Assembly: GCA_002394205.1 (NCBI GenBank)
Contig: DGTC01000046.1
Span: 1 to 64,000, forward strand
DNA from: Lachnospira sp. UBA4346
Lineage (GTDB): Bacteria > Bacillota > Clostridia > Lachnospirales > Lachnospiraceae
Reading direction: 5' to 3'
Length of the DNA: 64,000 nucleotides
The notes beneath the pieces were generated by a model. It was given only the letters and a program-made list of their open reading frames with translations. It searched no databases and was not told the DNA's origin. Of the stretch, positions 8,012 through 16,052 are shown one piece after another. Made by a program: the position numbers and the translations under genes. Each line of letters starts with the position of its first letter. Within the stretch, counting starts at the first letter, position 1.

Positions 8012-8662
8012 TTATTTATATACAACTTCCACATCCGAGCGTTTGCTATAAAGCTCCCAATACTTCTCTGCAATCATACCCGGATCATAATGAGTTCCCT
8101 CTGCGATATTGCCCATGATTGTAACAACACCGGTAAAGATACCCTTATCCTTTAATTCCTGATTAAGTGCAAATGCAAGTCCACGAAGAGCTGCTTTATC
8201 AATCGATACACATGTGTACTCTGCCATAGGATAAAGTGCAAGTCCTCCACCAGTAAAGAGGATGGTTCCCTCTCCCTGTTCAAGCTGTGCCGGGATAACT
8301 TCTCTTGCACAGAATAATGCACTTGCTACATCTACCTGATAATGCTCCATCAAATCTTCTGCGGTAAGCTCTGTAGGAGTTCCGGCTGTGAGAATTGCTG
8401 CGTTATATGCCAGTACATCAACCACACCAAACTGATCTTTTACCCAGTCAAAGGCAGCCTTTAGGGAATCTGTATTAGAAGCATCTGCTGATTTTGTATA
8501 TACCTCAAATCCCTGTGCCTCAAATTCCGTCTTATACTGTGCCAGATTTTCCTCATTTCTAGCCATAAGAACAACTCTGAAATCATTCTCTGCAAACTTC
8601 TTAGCGATATGGTTTCCCATACCTTTTCCTGCGCCTACTACTACGATTGTTTTCTTGCTCAT
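8012..8662 (-). CDS. Short-chain dehydrogenase-like protein without a canonical YxxxK
   Basis: A 216-residue Rossmann protein. VVVGAGKGMGNHIAKKF is the nucleotide-binding loop, and VLAYNAAILTAG matches the NAG strand. At the active site it reads FTGGGLALYPMAEYTCVSIDKAAL: the Lys is present, but the residue four before it is Val, the nearest Tyr is seven before it, and the usual Ser is replaced by Gly. It may therefore use a shifted Tyr or not act as a classical dehydrogenase. GGAGG precedes the ATG by 9 bases. It lies between the YdcZ transporter and nitroreductase genes. Confidence 0.82.
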   Translation of the reverse strand: MSKKTIVVVGAGKGMGNHIAKKFAENDFRVVLMARNEENLAQYKTEFEAQGFEVYTKSADASNTDSLKAAFDWVKDQFGVVDVLAYNAAILTAGTPTELTAEDLMEHYQVDVASALFCAREVIPAQLEQGEGTILFTGGGLALYPMAEYTCVSIDKAALRGLAFALNQELKDKGIFTGVVTIMGNIAEGTHYDPGMIAEKYWELYSKRSDVEVVYK

Positions 8663-8691
8663 CCTTCAATTCCTCCATAAATTCTTTATTT

Positions 8692-9636
8692 TTAGACCAG
8701 CTTAATCAAAGCTGCTCCAGCTATCATAAGGATAATTCCTATAATTTTCTTTCTATTTACCGGCTTCTTCTCGCAACCTAAAATTCCAAAGTAATCGATA
8801 AGAAGTCCTCCAAGCGTCGCTCCCATTAGAAGCACAATAACCGTAGTTCCTACTCCGATTGCACCTGCTAGAGATACATTTGCAAGGATATATATTCCAC
8901 CAAGTACGCCACCAGACCACATCCAGGCAGATGTTTTTCTATCCGACTTGTTCTTTGGAAGCTGTGATCCATTTTTCACTCTTACTACGATACAAACGAG
9001 TAATAAGAACGTGATTCCGACCATGTATGACACAATGGATGCCTTGATTGGTGAACCAACTACCTTTCCCAGTCTTCCATTGAAAGCCGCCTGCGCTGCG
9101 GTAATCATTCCCGCCAGTACGCCAAATACTCTCCATAGCCATACACTTACACCAGAAGATATTTCTTTTTTGCTTCTTACATCTGTTTCATTGTTACTCT
9201 TAGCAATGGATACTGTAATTACTCCAATTACCACCAATGCTGCACCGATGACTCTGCTTACTATCAGCGAAACTTTTGCTGCCTGAAAAAGCCCAAACGT
9301 ATCAATGATTAGTCCCATCCATATCTGTCCCATAACCGGAAGTATGACTGTTTGTACTCCATCAAGCTTTGAAATTAGGAGTATATTTCCAGTCAGAAAA
9401 ATAACTCCACAGATTCCTCCAAACCAAATCCAGATTGGCTCCTTTGCGATTTCTGCAAAAGGAATCACATCGTTTTCACCTGTAAATGGCAGAAGAATCA
9501 ATAAAAATAAAAGTGCTATTACAAAGGAAACGAATGACGCATAATAGGGCGATCCGATTCTTTTCCTAAGTTGCCCGTTAATTCCAGTCTGCACCGGAAG
9601 AACCAATCCGGCCATTACGCCTAATAATAACTGCAT
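8692..9636 (-). CDS. DMT-superfamily transporter, YdcZ (DUF606) type, two repeats
   Basis: A 314-residue membrane protein of about ten helices made of two homologous halves: QLLLGVMAGLVLPVQTGING / GQLRKRIGSPYYASFVSFVI and VFGVLAGMITAAQAAFNG / GRLGKVVGSPIKASIVSYMV. YdcZ proteins are small multidrug/metabolite transporters of the inner membrane; many are single-repeat pairs, so this is the fused form. The substrate is unknown. It is divergent from a LysR-type gene 97 bp away, its likely regulator. The Shine-Dalgarno sequence is weak (GAGATGAG). Confidence 0.86.
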   Translation of the reverse strand: MQLLLGVMAGLVLPVQTGINGQLRKRIGSPYYASFVSFVIALLFLLILLPFTGENDVIPFAEIAKEPIWIWFGGICGVIFLTGNILLISKLDGVQTVILPVMGQIWMGLIIDTFGLFQAAKVSLIVSRVIGAALVVIGVITVSIAKSNNETDVRSKKEISSGVSVWLWRVFGVLAGMITAAQAAFNGRLGKVVGSPIKASIVSYMVGITFLLLVCIVVRVKNGSQLPKNKSDRKTSAWMWSGGVLGGIYILANVSLAGAIGVGTTVIVLLMGATLGGLLIDYFGILGCEKKPVNRKKIIGIILMIAGAALIKLV

Positions 9637-9682
9637 ATCAACTCATCTCTTTTCTATTTCTTGTCTGAAATCCAATTATATG

Positions 9683-9696
9683 ATAAACTTGTTTAT
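9683..9696. promoter_or_regulatory. Candidate LysR operator
   Basis: ATAAAC-TT-GTTTAT is a perfect inverted repeat in the 97-bp region between the divergent YdcZ-type transporter and lysR-type gene. LysR regulators usually bind such AT-rich dyads; the assignment is inferred from position. Confidence 0.5.
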
Positions 9697-9733
9697 AACT
9701 CTAATGCATATTTATTAATGAGGAGATAACCAA

Positions 9734-10600
9734 ATGATTATGTTAAACCATAACTTACATATATTTATGAGCGTGGCAGAAAAAGGCAGTATCACTGAAA
9801 CTGCCAATGAACTGTATATCTCTCAGCCGGCTGTCAGCAAAGCAATTAAGAACCTTGAGGATGAATTGAATCTAAAATTGTTTCATCGAGATAAGAGAAA
9901 GGGACTGATTCTAACAGATGTAGGACACGAAATCTTGTTACAAGCCAGACAGATGGCTGATTTGGAAAATCGTATGTATCAGACTGCTTTTCGTTCCAAC
10001 AACTTCATCGGAGGAAAAGTAAGAATTGCCGCAGTTCCTATCGTAACAAACTTCTGTCTGGCTAAAGTTCTCTATGCCTTTCGACAGAAATATCCATATG
10101 TCACAGTTGAACTTACCGAAGGAAGTGCTTCTTATATTAAAAAAGCAGTAGAAGAACACCAGGTTGATTTTGGTATTTCCTACTCGCCTTTTGGAAATCT
10201 CGATCATGAAGTTATTTATGAAGATTACATGATTGCCGTATCTAAAGAATCTTTGCCTGAGAACACGATAATTGATTTATCGGAAAAACCGAAACAATTT
10301 ATTCTATGTCAGTCTGGCAAAGAAGTTACGCTTGCGAATCTTGATACCAACGCTGCTTTCCTTGCAAAAAGCACAGTTGTGGAACATGCCGGAACCGTCA
10401 TCGCATTGGCTGAAGAAAAGAATGGAATCGGAATCGTATCAAAGCTACTTGCTGATATCACACCTAATTCATTATATCAATATCCAATTCAGCCAGCGAT
10501 CCATTCTGAGATTGGAATCATTGCACATGACATCAGCGATCTGACTCCTGTTGCAACTGAATTAAAAAGAATGGTTATTGATTTTTCCAAAAATACGTAG
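9734..10600 (+). CDS. LysR-family transcriptional regulator
   Basis: A 288-residue protein. The N-terminal winged helix is textbook LysR (FMSVAEKGSITETANELYIS, then QPAVSKAIKNLEDELNLKLF), followed by a periplasmic-binding-like co-inducer domain (VRIAAVPIVTNFCLAKVLYA). AGGAG lies 7 bases upstream of the ATG. Being divergent from the YdcZ-type transporter, it probably regulates that gene, perhaps with the SDR and nitroreductase genes behind it. Confidence 0.92.
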   Translation: MIMLNHNLHIFMSVAEKGSITETANELYISQPAVSKAIKNLEDELNLKLFHRDKRKGLILTDVGHEILLQARQMADLENRMYQTAFRSNNFIGGKVRIAAVPIVTNFCLAKVLYAFRQKYPYVTVELTEGSASYIKKAVEEHQVDFGISYSPFGNLDHEVIYEDYMIAVSKESLPENTIIDLSEKPKQFILCQSGKEVTLANLDTNAAFLAKSTVVEHAGTVIALAEEKNGIGIVSKLLADITPNSLYQYPIQPAIHSEIGIIAHDISDLTPVATELKRMVIDFSKNT

Positions 10601-10742
10601 TATTTTGATACAACTGCTTCATTTTAATTTCTAATAAATTTATCATCCGATGATGCATCTGTAGTGTCTGAGACGTATCTCTCAACCCTTATATGAAGAT
10701 CATACTTATCTCTGAGACTTGCTATCGATCAATTCTCTCATC

Positions 10743-10762
10743 GGGTGGCATTTTTGCCACCC
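10743..10762. repeat. Perfect 7-bp stem-loop
   Basis: GGGTGGC-ATTTTT-GCCACCC. There is no flanking T-run, so terminator function is doubtful. Apart from this hairpin I see nothing coding between 10601 and 10813. Confidence 0.4.
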
Positions 10763-10813
10763 AAAATGAAAAATGCGATAACGACTTTCTTCATCGTTAC
10801 CGCAAAAAACGAA

Positions 10814-10885
10814 TATCCCCAGTAGGAATCGAACCTACAACTGCCCCTTAGGAGGGGGCTGTTATATCCATTTAACTATGGAGAC
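10814..10885 (-). tRNA. tRNA-Arg (anticodon CCU)
   Basis: A 72-nt cloverleaf. The acceptor GTCTCCA pairs with TGGGGAT (two G-U pairs), the D stem is GTTA/TAAC, the anticodon stem GCCCC/GGGGC encloses loop CTCCTAA (anticodon CCT), and the T stem GTAGG/CCTAC encloses TTCGATT. The discriminator is A and CCA is not encoded, consistent with the cca gene later in the window. Confidence 0.93.
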
Positions 10886-10989
10886 AAATGCTGTATTTAC
10901 GGGCTTTTCAGCCTTTCATACTCAGCAATCAAATTTATGAAAACGATCATTTTTCATGATCCGTCTCATCTTATAGTTGTCATAGATTT

Positions 10990-11105
10990 TGCAGTTCTAT
11001 TGCTTGAATCGAACTACAACTTCTGACCATTTCCTAGTAAATGGTGTTAACCATTGTTCTCCCTTAGGAGGACCCCGTTCGTTATATCCATTTAACTAAA
11101 GGTGC
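10990..11105 (-). pseudogene. Degenerate tRNA-Arg(CCU)-like copy
   Basis: Reading minus, it shares AGTTAAATGGATATAACGA (D arm) and TCCTCCTAAGG (anticodon loop) with the intact tRNA about 100 bp downstream, and has a T-loop-like TTCGATT. However, the anticodon and T stems do not pair, the acceptor ends do not match, and about 36 extra bases containing two small hairpins lie between anticodon and T arm. It cannot fold as a normal tRNA. Confidence 0.65.
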
Positions 11106-11180
11106 AAATGGCATATTTATTATCTGTAAAAAGATAAAGATATGCGTATGCAGATATATTATATTCCACACACGCATACG

Positions 11181-11209
11181 ATTGTAGCATATTCCTAACC
11201 CATAATCAA
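11181..11209 (-). promoter_or_regulatory. Promoter for the tRNA-Arg locus
   Basis: On the minus strand TTGATT (11209-11204) and TACAAT (11186-11181) are separated by 17 bp. The predicted transcript runs through the degenerate copy and then the intact tRNA-Arg. A TGCGTATG/CATACGCA dyad lies around it (11138-11180). Confidence 0.6.
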
Positions 11210-11304
11210 GTTCCAGAAGTAGGATATTGGCATAACACCATTAATAATCAATATACTTTTGAAACTGTTGTGTATCATATGCTTCCCAACCATTTTAAAG
11301 CAAA

Positions 11305-11345
11305 ATACCACATCCAGAAAGCACTTCACCTCCCGGATGTGGTAT
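11305..11345 (-). terminator. Terminator of the chemoreceptor gene
   Basis: ATACCACATCC and GGATGTGGTAT form a perfect 11-bp stem followed on the minus strand by TTTGCTTT, 28 bp after the chemoreceptor stop codon. Confidence 0.8.
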
Positions 11346-11372
11346 CTGTATGTAATCTATTTCAATTACAAA

Positions 11373-13424
11373 TTATAACTTAAACTGCTCAATTGCTTCC
11401 TTTAATGATGATGCAATCTCATCCAGTTCAATTGTACACTGATTCAAGTTCTGCATTGTTGCATTTACTTCCTCAGCAGATGCTGTAACTTCTTCTGAAG
11501 CTGCTGCTGTTTCTGATGATACAGAAGCAACATCTTCCATTCTTGCTACAACAACTTCACGGCTCTGATCCATCTGTTCATTTAACTGTTCGATGTTGCG
11601 TAAGCCTTCTGTTAATGCATCGATAGATTCAGAAATTGTATTGAACAATTCCTTCGCATCTTCGATTGACTTATTCTGTTCTTTAACGATTTCATCAGAT
11701 TCATTCAATGTCTTTTCAACAAGGGCTGACTTCTCTGAAATCTCATTTACAATCTTGACAATCTCATCTGTTGAAGCCTGTGACTGTTCTGCCAACTTAC
11801 GAATCTGGTCTGCGACAACGGCAAATCCTCGTCCGCTTTCACCGGCTCTTGCAGCTTCAATACTAGCATTGAGTGACAACATATTGGTCTCTTCTGTAAT
11901 CTCTGTAATTGCATTAGAGATAAAGTTAATCTTATCAATACTTGTAATCATCTCGCTTACAACGTCCTTTGACAACTTTGAATTATCAATAGACTTCTGA
12001 CCCTTGCTAATCAATGTATCTACGATTGCAAGACCTTCATTACTAAGCTTCTGTGTATCTGATGACATTGTATTAATGTCTCCAACATAACTCTTTGTTT
12101 CCTGTAATCTTTCTGCGAGCTTCTCAACTTCACGGCTTGCGCTGTTCGTACTGTCTGCCTGTCCGGATGCACCGATGGATACACTCTGGATTGCTTCTGA
12201 TACCTGACTTGTTGTTTCTGTGGTTGTCTTAGAGATTTCTGAAATATTCTCAGATGCCTTAATAATAACATTAGAACGCTCTTCAACATTCTTAATTAAT
12301 CCTGCAACATTATCCACCATGTTATTAAAGCTGTTCTCTAATACACCGAATTCATCCCTCTTCTTCGTTGGAATTCTCTGTGAGAAGTCACCTTCTGCAA
12401 CAGCATTCATAACTTTATTAATCTTCTTGAATTCCTTTGTAAACATAAATGTTACAAATACAGCAATCAATGCACCAACAATTATTGCAATAACTGCAGA
12501 CATCAAAGTTACATTCAATACCTTATTCGTTACACTGGTAATCTCATCATTGCCGACAACGCCTACCAATGACCAGCCTGTTACACTGTCTCTGATAATT
12601 GTAATCGAATTACTGTGACCGCCAAATTTCTCTACATAAGAACCTACTTCGCCATCTTCTAACTCCAAAGACTTCTTCCAGCTGTCATAGTTTCCAATAG
12701 AAGTAAATTCATTATCATCTCTATTGACAAGAATATTACCATTCTCATCAACAAGTAATACATAACCTGTATTTAATAAAGAGATACTCTGAATATATTC
12801 TTCAATCTCAGAGAACTTAATATCCATACCAACAACACCATAATTAGACTTGTCTGTATGCTTAATTTCCTGTGAAACTGTAATAACTTTCTCACCTGAT
12901 GTTGAATCTGTATATGGCTTTGTAAATGTTGCATAGATGCCGTTTCTTGCCTGTGCACCGATACATAACTTATACCATTCTCTTCCCGTGTCATCAACAC
13001 CCATATCTAATGACTTCTTACTAACCGTCTTGCCTGTAGATGCATCTGTCTCTGTCCATCCTAAAATTCTAGCTCCTGTATTGGTTGTAAAAAATGCCTT
13101 CACTGCACCACTTGTAACCTTTGTGGATGCAATTAATGAATCCTGAATTGTTGTTACATTGGAATCAAAATCACCCTTATCTTCCAGATGCTTAACTTCT
13201 TCCTTTCTTGATAATAAGTCAACCGGCTGACTCAATGTCTTCAAATAATTGGTAAACCCTTTCTGTGTCTCCTGCAGTGTCTGTGCACTTGTCATCATAA
13301 CATTACGTTTCTGTGTATCTTCCACAGTATTGTTTACTACGATTCCAAGTACGAGCGTTGGTACTAAGATTGCAATCAGGAAGCTGACTGCCAACTGTAC
13401 ACCGATTCCTCTGAATTTGTTCAT
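11373..13424 (-). CDS. Methyl-accepting chemotaxis protein with a Cache sensor
   Basis: A 683-residue chemoreceptor. A first membrane helix (LAVSFLIAILVPTLVLGIVV) is followed by an extracytoplasmic domain of about 260 residues of dCache type (GIYATFTKPYTDSTSGE, YGVVGMDIKFSEIEEYIQ), a second helix (LMSAVIAIIVGALIAVFVTF), HAMP (EGDFSQRIPTKKRDEFG) and a signalling hairpin whose tip is ETNMLSLNASIEAARAGESG. It would sense an external small molecule and signal to CheA. GGGAG precedes the ATG. A sigma-28-like promoter lies just upstream. Confidence 0.95.
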   Translation of the reverse strand: MNKFRGIGVQLAVSFLIAILVPTLVLGIVVNNTVEDTQKRNVMMTSAQTLQETQKGFTNYLKTLSQPVDLLSRKEEVKHLEDKGDFDSNVTTIQDSLIASTKVTSGAVKAFFTTNTGARILGWTETDASTGKTVSKKSLDMGVDDTGREWYKLCIGAQARNGIYATFTKPYTDSTSGEKVITVSQEIKHTDKSNYGVVGMDIKFSEIEEYIQSISLLNTGYVLLVDENGNILVNRDDNEFTSIGNYDSWKKSLELEDGEVGSYVEKFGGHSNSITIIRDSVTGWSLVGVVGNDEITSVTNKVLNVTLMSAVIAIIVGALIAVFVTFMFTKEFKKINKVMNAVAEGDFSQRIPTKKRDEFGVLENSFNNMVDNVAGLIKNVEERSNVIIKASENISEISKTTTETTSQVSEAIQSVSIGASGQADSTNSASREVEKLAERLQETKSYVGDINTMSSDTQKLSNEGLAIVDTLISKGQKSIDNSKLSKDVVSEMITSIDKINFISNAITEITEETNMLSLNASIEAARAGESGRGFAVVADQIRKLAEQSQASTDEIVKIVNEISEKSALVEKTLNESDEIVKEQNKSIEDAKELFNTISESIDALTEGLRNIEQLNEQMDQSREVVVARMEDVASVSSETAAASEEVTASAEEVNATMQNLNQCTIELDEIASSLKEAIEQFKL

Positions 13425-13464
13425 CGCTCAATTCTCCCTTCGTTTTTTAAACTGTATGAATTTA

Positions 13465-13492
13465 GTATCGGTACTTTTGTACGATAAATTTA
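13465..13492 (-). promoter_or_regulatory. Sigma-28 (flagellar) type promoter
   Basis: Minus strand: TAAA (13492-13489), 16 bp, then ACCGATAC (13472-13465), close to the flagellar consensus TAAA-N15-GCCGATAA. It lies 41 bp upstream of the chemoreceptor start, so the receptor is probably co-regulated with motility genes outside the window. Confidence 0.6.
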
Positions 13493-13671
13493 TAAACAAT
13501 TTATGAATTTATAGTGTAAAACTTTACTTTATTACAATAACATATTCTTACCAAATTCTGTTACTGAAATATTTGTTTTTTCATTAAAAAAACATAAATT
13601 ATATATCATTATCTGTCTGTATATTATTATTTTGTAAACAAGCCCCATAAATACTTCTAACAGACTTCCCG

Positions 13672-14595
13672 CTACTTGAATTTTACAGTGCCCTGCAGCC
13701 AAATCTGTCCTTTGAATCGACGACCGACTGCAGGTTCTCCTATTAGATTACTACGATTTACCGCCATTGTAAATACTAAATCGTTACATTCTAAATCCAT
13801 AATATAAATCAATTCATCGGTGTACTCATTCTTCTCCACTTCACATCTGCGAATCTCTCCCACCACGGAATACTGATCACATTCTACACCACATGGCATA
13901 AAGGTAGAATCTACGATTGTAAAAACATCTTCTCTGTGAATTCTCGTCGTCAGCTGATTATATGTATCCATATCCTGAATGGTTAATGTTTCTATCGCTT
14001 CCTGATCTCCGCGCTTTGCCGCTGCCACCATATTTTGCCGTTTTCGGTCTATATCCCGCATTTTCTTCTTCTTACTCTCCGGTTTATAGACCGGCAGAAG
14101 AATCATCCCTCCTAAAGACAATGCCGTCAATGTCACCTTCTTATTACGAATCGGCAATCTGGCAACTGCACTCTTGCGGTCTAACTGAAATGACTCTTTT
14201 GTAAACTCTTTGCCAGACACCATATAATTTAGATAATCTATAACATTTTGCAGGTAAAAAATAAGCGTTACACCAGTCTTGTGTTCGTCACATACCACTG
14301 CAAAAGATTCTTTATCAAGATGTCGTTCAATCGTAATTTCATCATTTTCCGTAATGGTGTCTCCAATAACAAACGGAAAATAATATTCATATATAAATGT
14401 ATCTTCCTGAAATCTTCCATAAATATACAATCCTGTGGAAGCACTGATACGTACAACAATTACGCCTCTATTCATTGTTTCATTTAACAGAAGCAAATCA
14501 TCTTTGGTATATCGTGTAATCTGTGCATTAAGGAATTCCCGTTCTTTTTCAGATGTCATATCCTGAAATCCCAATGCCTGTAAATATATGTTCAT
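13672..14595 (-). CDS. DUF3881 family protein
   Basis: A 307-residue soluble protein of a family I recognise from Lachnospiraceae (DUF3881), recognised by the opening YLQALGFQDMTSEKERE, the IYEYYFPFVIGD segment and TGVTLIFYLQNVIDYLNYM. There is no signal peptide or membrane helix. A charged Lys/Arg stretch (KPESKKKKMRDIDRKRQN) is near the middle. Its function is unknown. AGGAAG lies 7 bases upstream of the ATG. It is flanked by a chemoreceptor and an HD-GYP protein, which may only be positional. Confidence 0.8.
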   Translation of the reverse strand: MNIYLQALGFQDMTSEKEREFLNAQITRYTKDDLLLLNETMNRGVIVVRISASTGLYIYGRFQEDTFIYEYYFPFVIGDTITENDEITIERHLDKESFAVVCDEHKTGVTLIFYLQNVIDYLNYMVSGKEFTKESFQLDRKSAVARLPIRNKKVTLTALSLGGMILLPVYKPESKKKKMRDIDRKRQNMVAAAKRGDQEAIETLTIQDMDTYNQLTTRIHREDVFTIVDSTFMPCGVECDQYSVVGEIRRCEVEKNEYTDELIYIMDLECNDLVFTMAVNRSNLIGEPAVGRRFKGQIWLQGTVKFK

Positions 14596-14754
14596 AAATC
14601 TTCTTCCTTAATTCTGAATTTGCACTACATACGCATAATTTGTATCCTGCAGCTTCACTGCTGCATTTCTACCATTATCGCCCATTATAGCACGACTTCT
14701 TAAAGTTCGCTATATGATTGTATTTCCATTTTACTGAATCGCAAAATAAATAAT

Positions 14755-14802
14755 AAAAGATACCACATCACTCCATTAAAGCTCTGTAATATGGTATCTT
14801 TT
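14755..14802 (-). terminator. Terminator of the HD-GYP gene
   Basis: AAAAGATACCA and TGGTATCTTTT pair perfectly (11 bp) around a 26-base loop; the minus strand continues with a T-rich tract. It is symmetrical enough to act in both directions. Confidence 0.7.
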
Positions 14803-14837
14803 CAAATAACTATCTACTTATAAATATTTTGTTTTTA

Positions 14838-15905
14838 TTACAGTCTGTCTATAATAAACACTGTCAGATACTGCAACAAATCTTTCTCTACTTCTTCTGT
14901 ATACTCGCTTCCATCTGCATGACGAATCATGCGAATCACTGGGCGGTCTGCAACTTCTTTATTCTGACGCACCACTTCCCCAACTTCATTTTCATTGGTT
15001 AAGACCTGACTGCCAACCGGATAGACTGCAACGGACTCTAATAATTTCTTCACAATCGCACCGTCAAAATCATTCTCTGCATGCACTTTCATATATTCAA
15101 TGGCTTCATACATTTTAAGTTTCTTGCTGCCAATTCCACTAATCAATGCATCAAATTCATCACAGACTGATACCAGCTTTACTTCTGTCTTTAACTTTGC
15201 ACTTCTGTGCTGAAATGGATACCCGCTTCCGTCAATTCGCTCATGGTGCAGCAAAATAATCTCCTTTGCCACATCTGATAACCAATCCTCATCCTGAATC
15301 GAACTATATCCATAAATCGTATGCTTCTTATATTCTAATTCATCCTTTGGATTCATCTCGCTTGCATCAATATCAATATACGGTGCCTGAATATATTTCA
15401 AACCAATATCATGCAGAATCGCACCTGTTGCAATACTTTCCACCTGCTTCTTCGACATCTTTAACCGAAGTGCAAGAATCGTTGACAATGCACATACATT
15501 GATACAGTGCGTATACATATCCGTGCTGACATTACGAATCTCTGTCATACTTGTCATTACTTCCGGTTCTGCAAGAACACTTTTGATTACATCATTTGCA
15601 GCTTCTCCGATAACCTTTAGGTCTTCGTTTCGTTTATAAATATGCTTTCTTAGTACATTCTCTACAAGTTCAGCAGTCTTATTTTCTGTCTCCTGCATAC
15701 TGAAAATATACTTTTTGCCATTTTCCTTACGGTTATGTACATCATCCATAACATAGACAAATACCCGGTTATTCTCCTTGAGCTTCTCTATGTATTCCTG
15801 CTTGAGTACCGTTCCATCCTGAATAAGGATTACGTTAGATTCCGTCATTACAGGAACAGCTAATATTTCATTGCCCTTTAATTCACTCACCATAACTTCT
15901 CTCAT
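14838..15905 (-). CDS. HD-GYP domain protein (probable cyclic-di-GMP phosphodiesterase)
   Basis: A 355-residue protein. After about 100 N-terminal residues (partly DUF3391-like: ILIQDGTVLKQEYIEKLKEN) comes an HD-GYP domain with TGAILHDIGLKY (the HD pair) and LLHHERIDGSGYP (HHExxDGxGYP), then SVCDEFDALISG. Such domains hydrolyse c-di-GMP to pGpG or GMP using two or three metals. It has no membrane segment, so it is cytoplasmic. GGGGAT precedes the ATG. A motility role fits the neighbouring chemoreceptor. Confidence 0.92.
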   Translation of the reverse strand: MREVMVSELKGNEILAVPVMTESNVILIQDGTVLKQEYIEKLKENNRVFVYVMDDVHNRKENGKKYIFSMQETENKTAELVENVLRKHIYKRNEDLKVIGEAANDVIKSVLAEPEVMTSMTEIRNVSTDMYTHCINVCALSTILALRLKMSKKQVESIATGAILHDIGLKYIQAPYIDIDASEMNPKDELEYKKHTIYGYSSIQDEDWLSDVAKEIILLHHERIDGSGYPFQHRSAKLKTEVKLVSVCDEFDALISGIGSKKLKMYEAIEYMKVHAENDFDGAIVKKLLESVAVYPVGSQVLTNENEVGEVVRQNKEVADRPVIRMIRHADGSEYTEEVEKDLLQYLTVFIIDRL

Positions 15906-15950
15906 ACAATAATCCCCATTTCAGTCAAAAATACAAGTTCTATACAATCT

Positions 15951-15979
15951 GTATTACATTCTGTACAAATCGTGTACAA
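15951..15979 (-). promoter_or_regulatory. Vegetative promoter of the HD-GYP gene, with TGTACA repeats
   Basis: TTGTAC, 17 bp, TAATAC on the minus strand, 46 bp upstream of the HD-GYP start. Two TGTACA palindromes (15962-15967 and 15973-15978) lie in and next to the -35 region, 11 bp apart, and could be an operator. Confidence 0.5.
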
Positions 15980-16052
15980 TTTCACGCATAATTCTATGTA
16001 TAAGATACCATAAATTAACACAAATGACAAGATAGTGAAATTCTATTTGAAA

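Noticed and set aside
10990..11105. Second functional tRNA-Arg or tRNA with a long variable arm
   Set aside because: Anticodon and T stems do not pair and acceptor ends do not match.
11593..12000. 135-codon ORF antisense to the chemoreceptor
   Set aside because: It is a frame shadow of the low-complexity coiled-coil coding sequence with no ribosome site.
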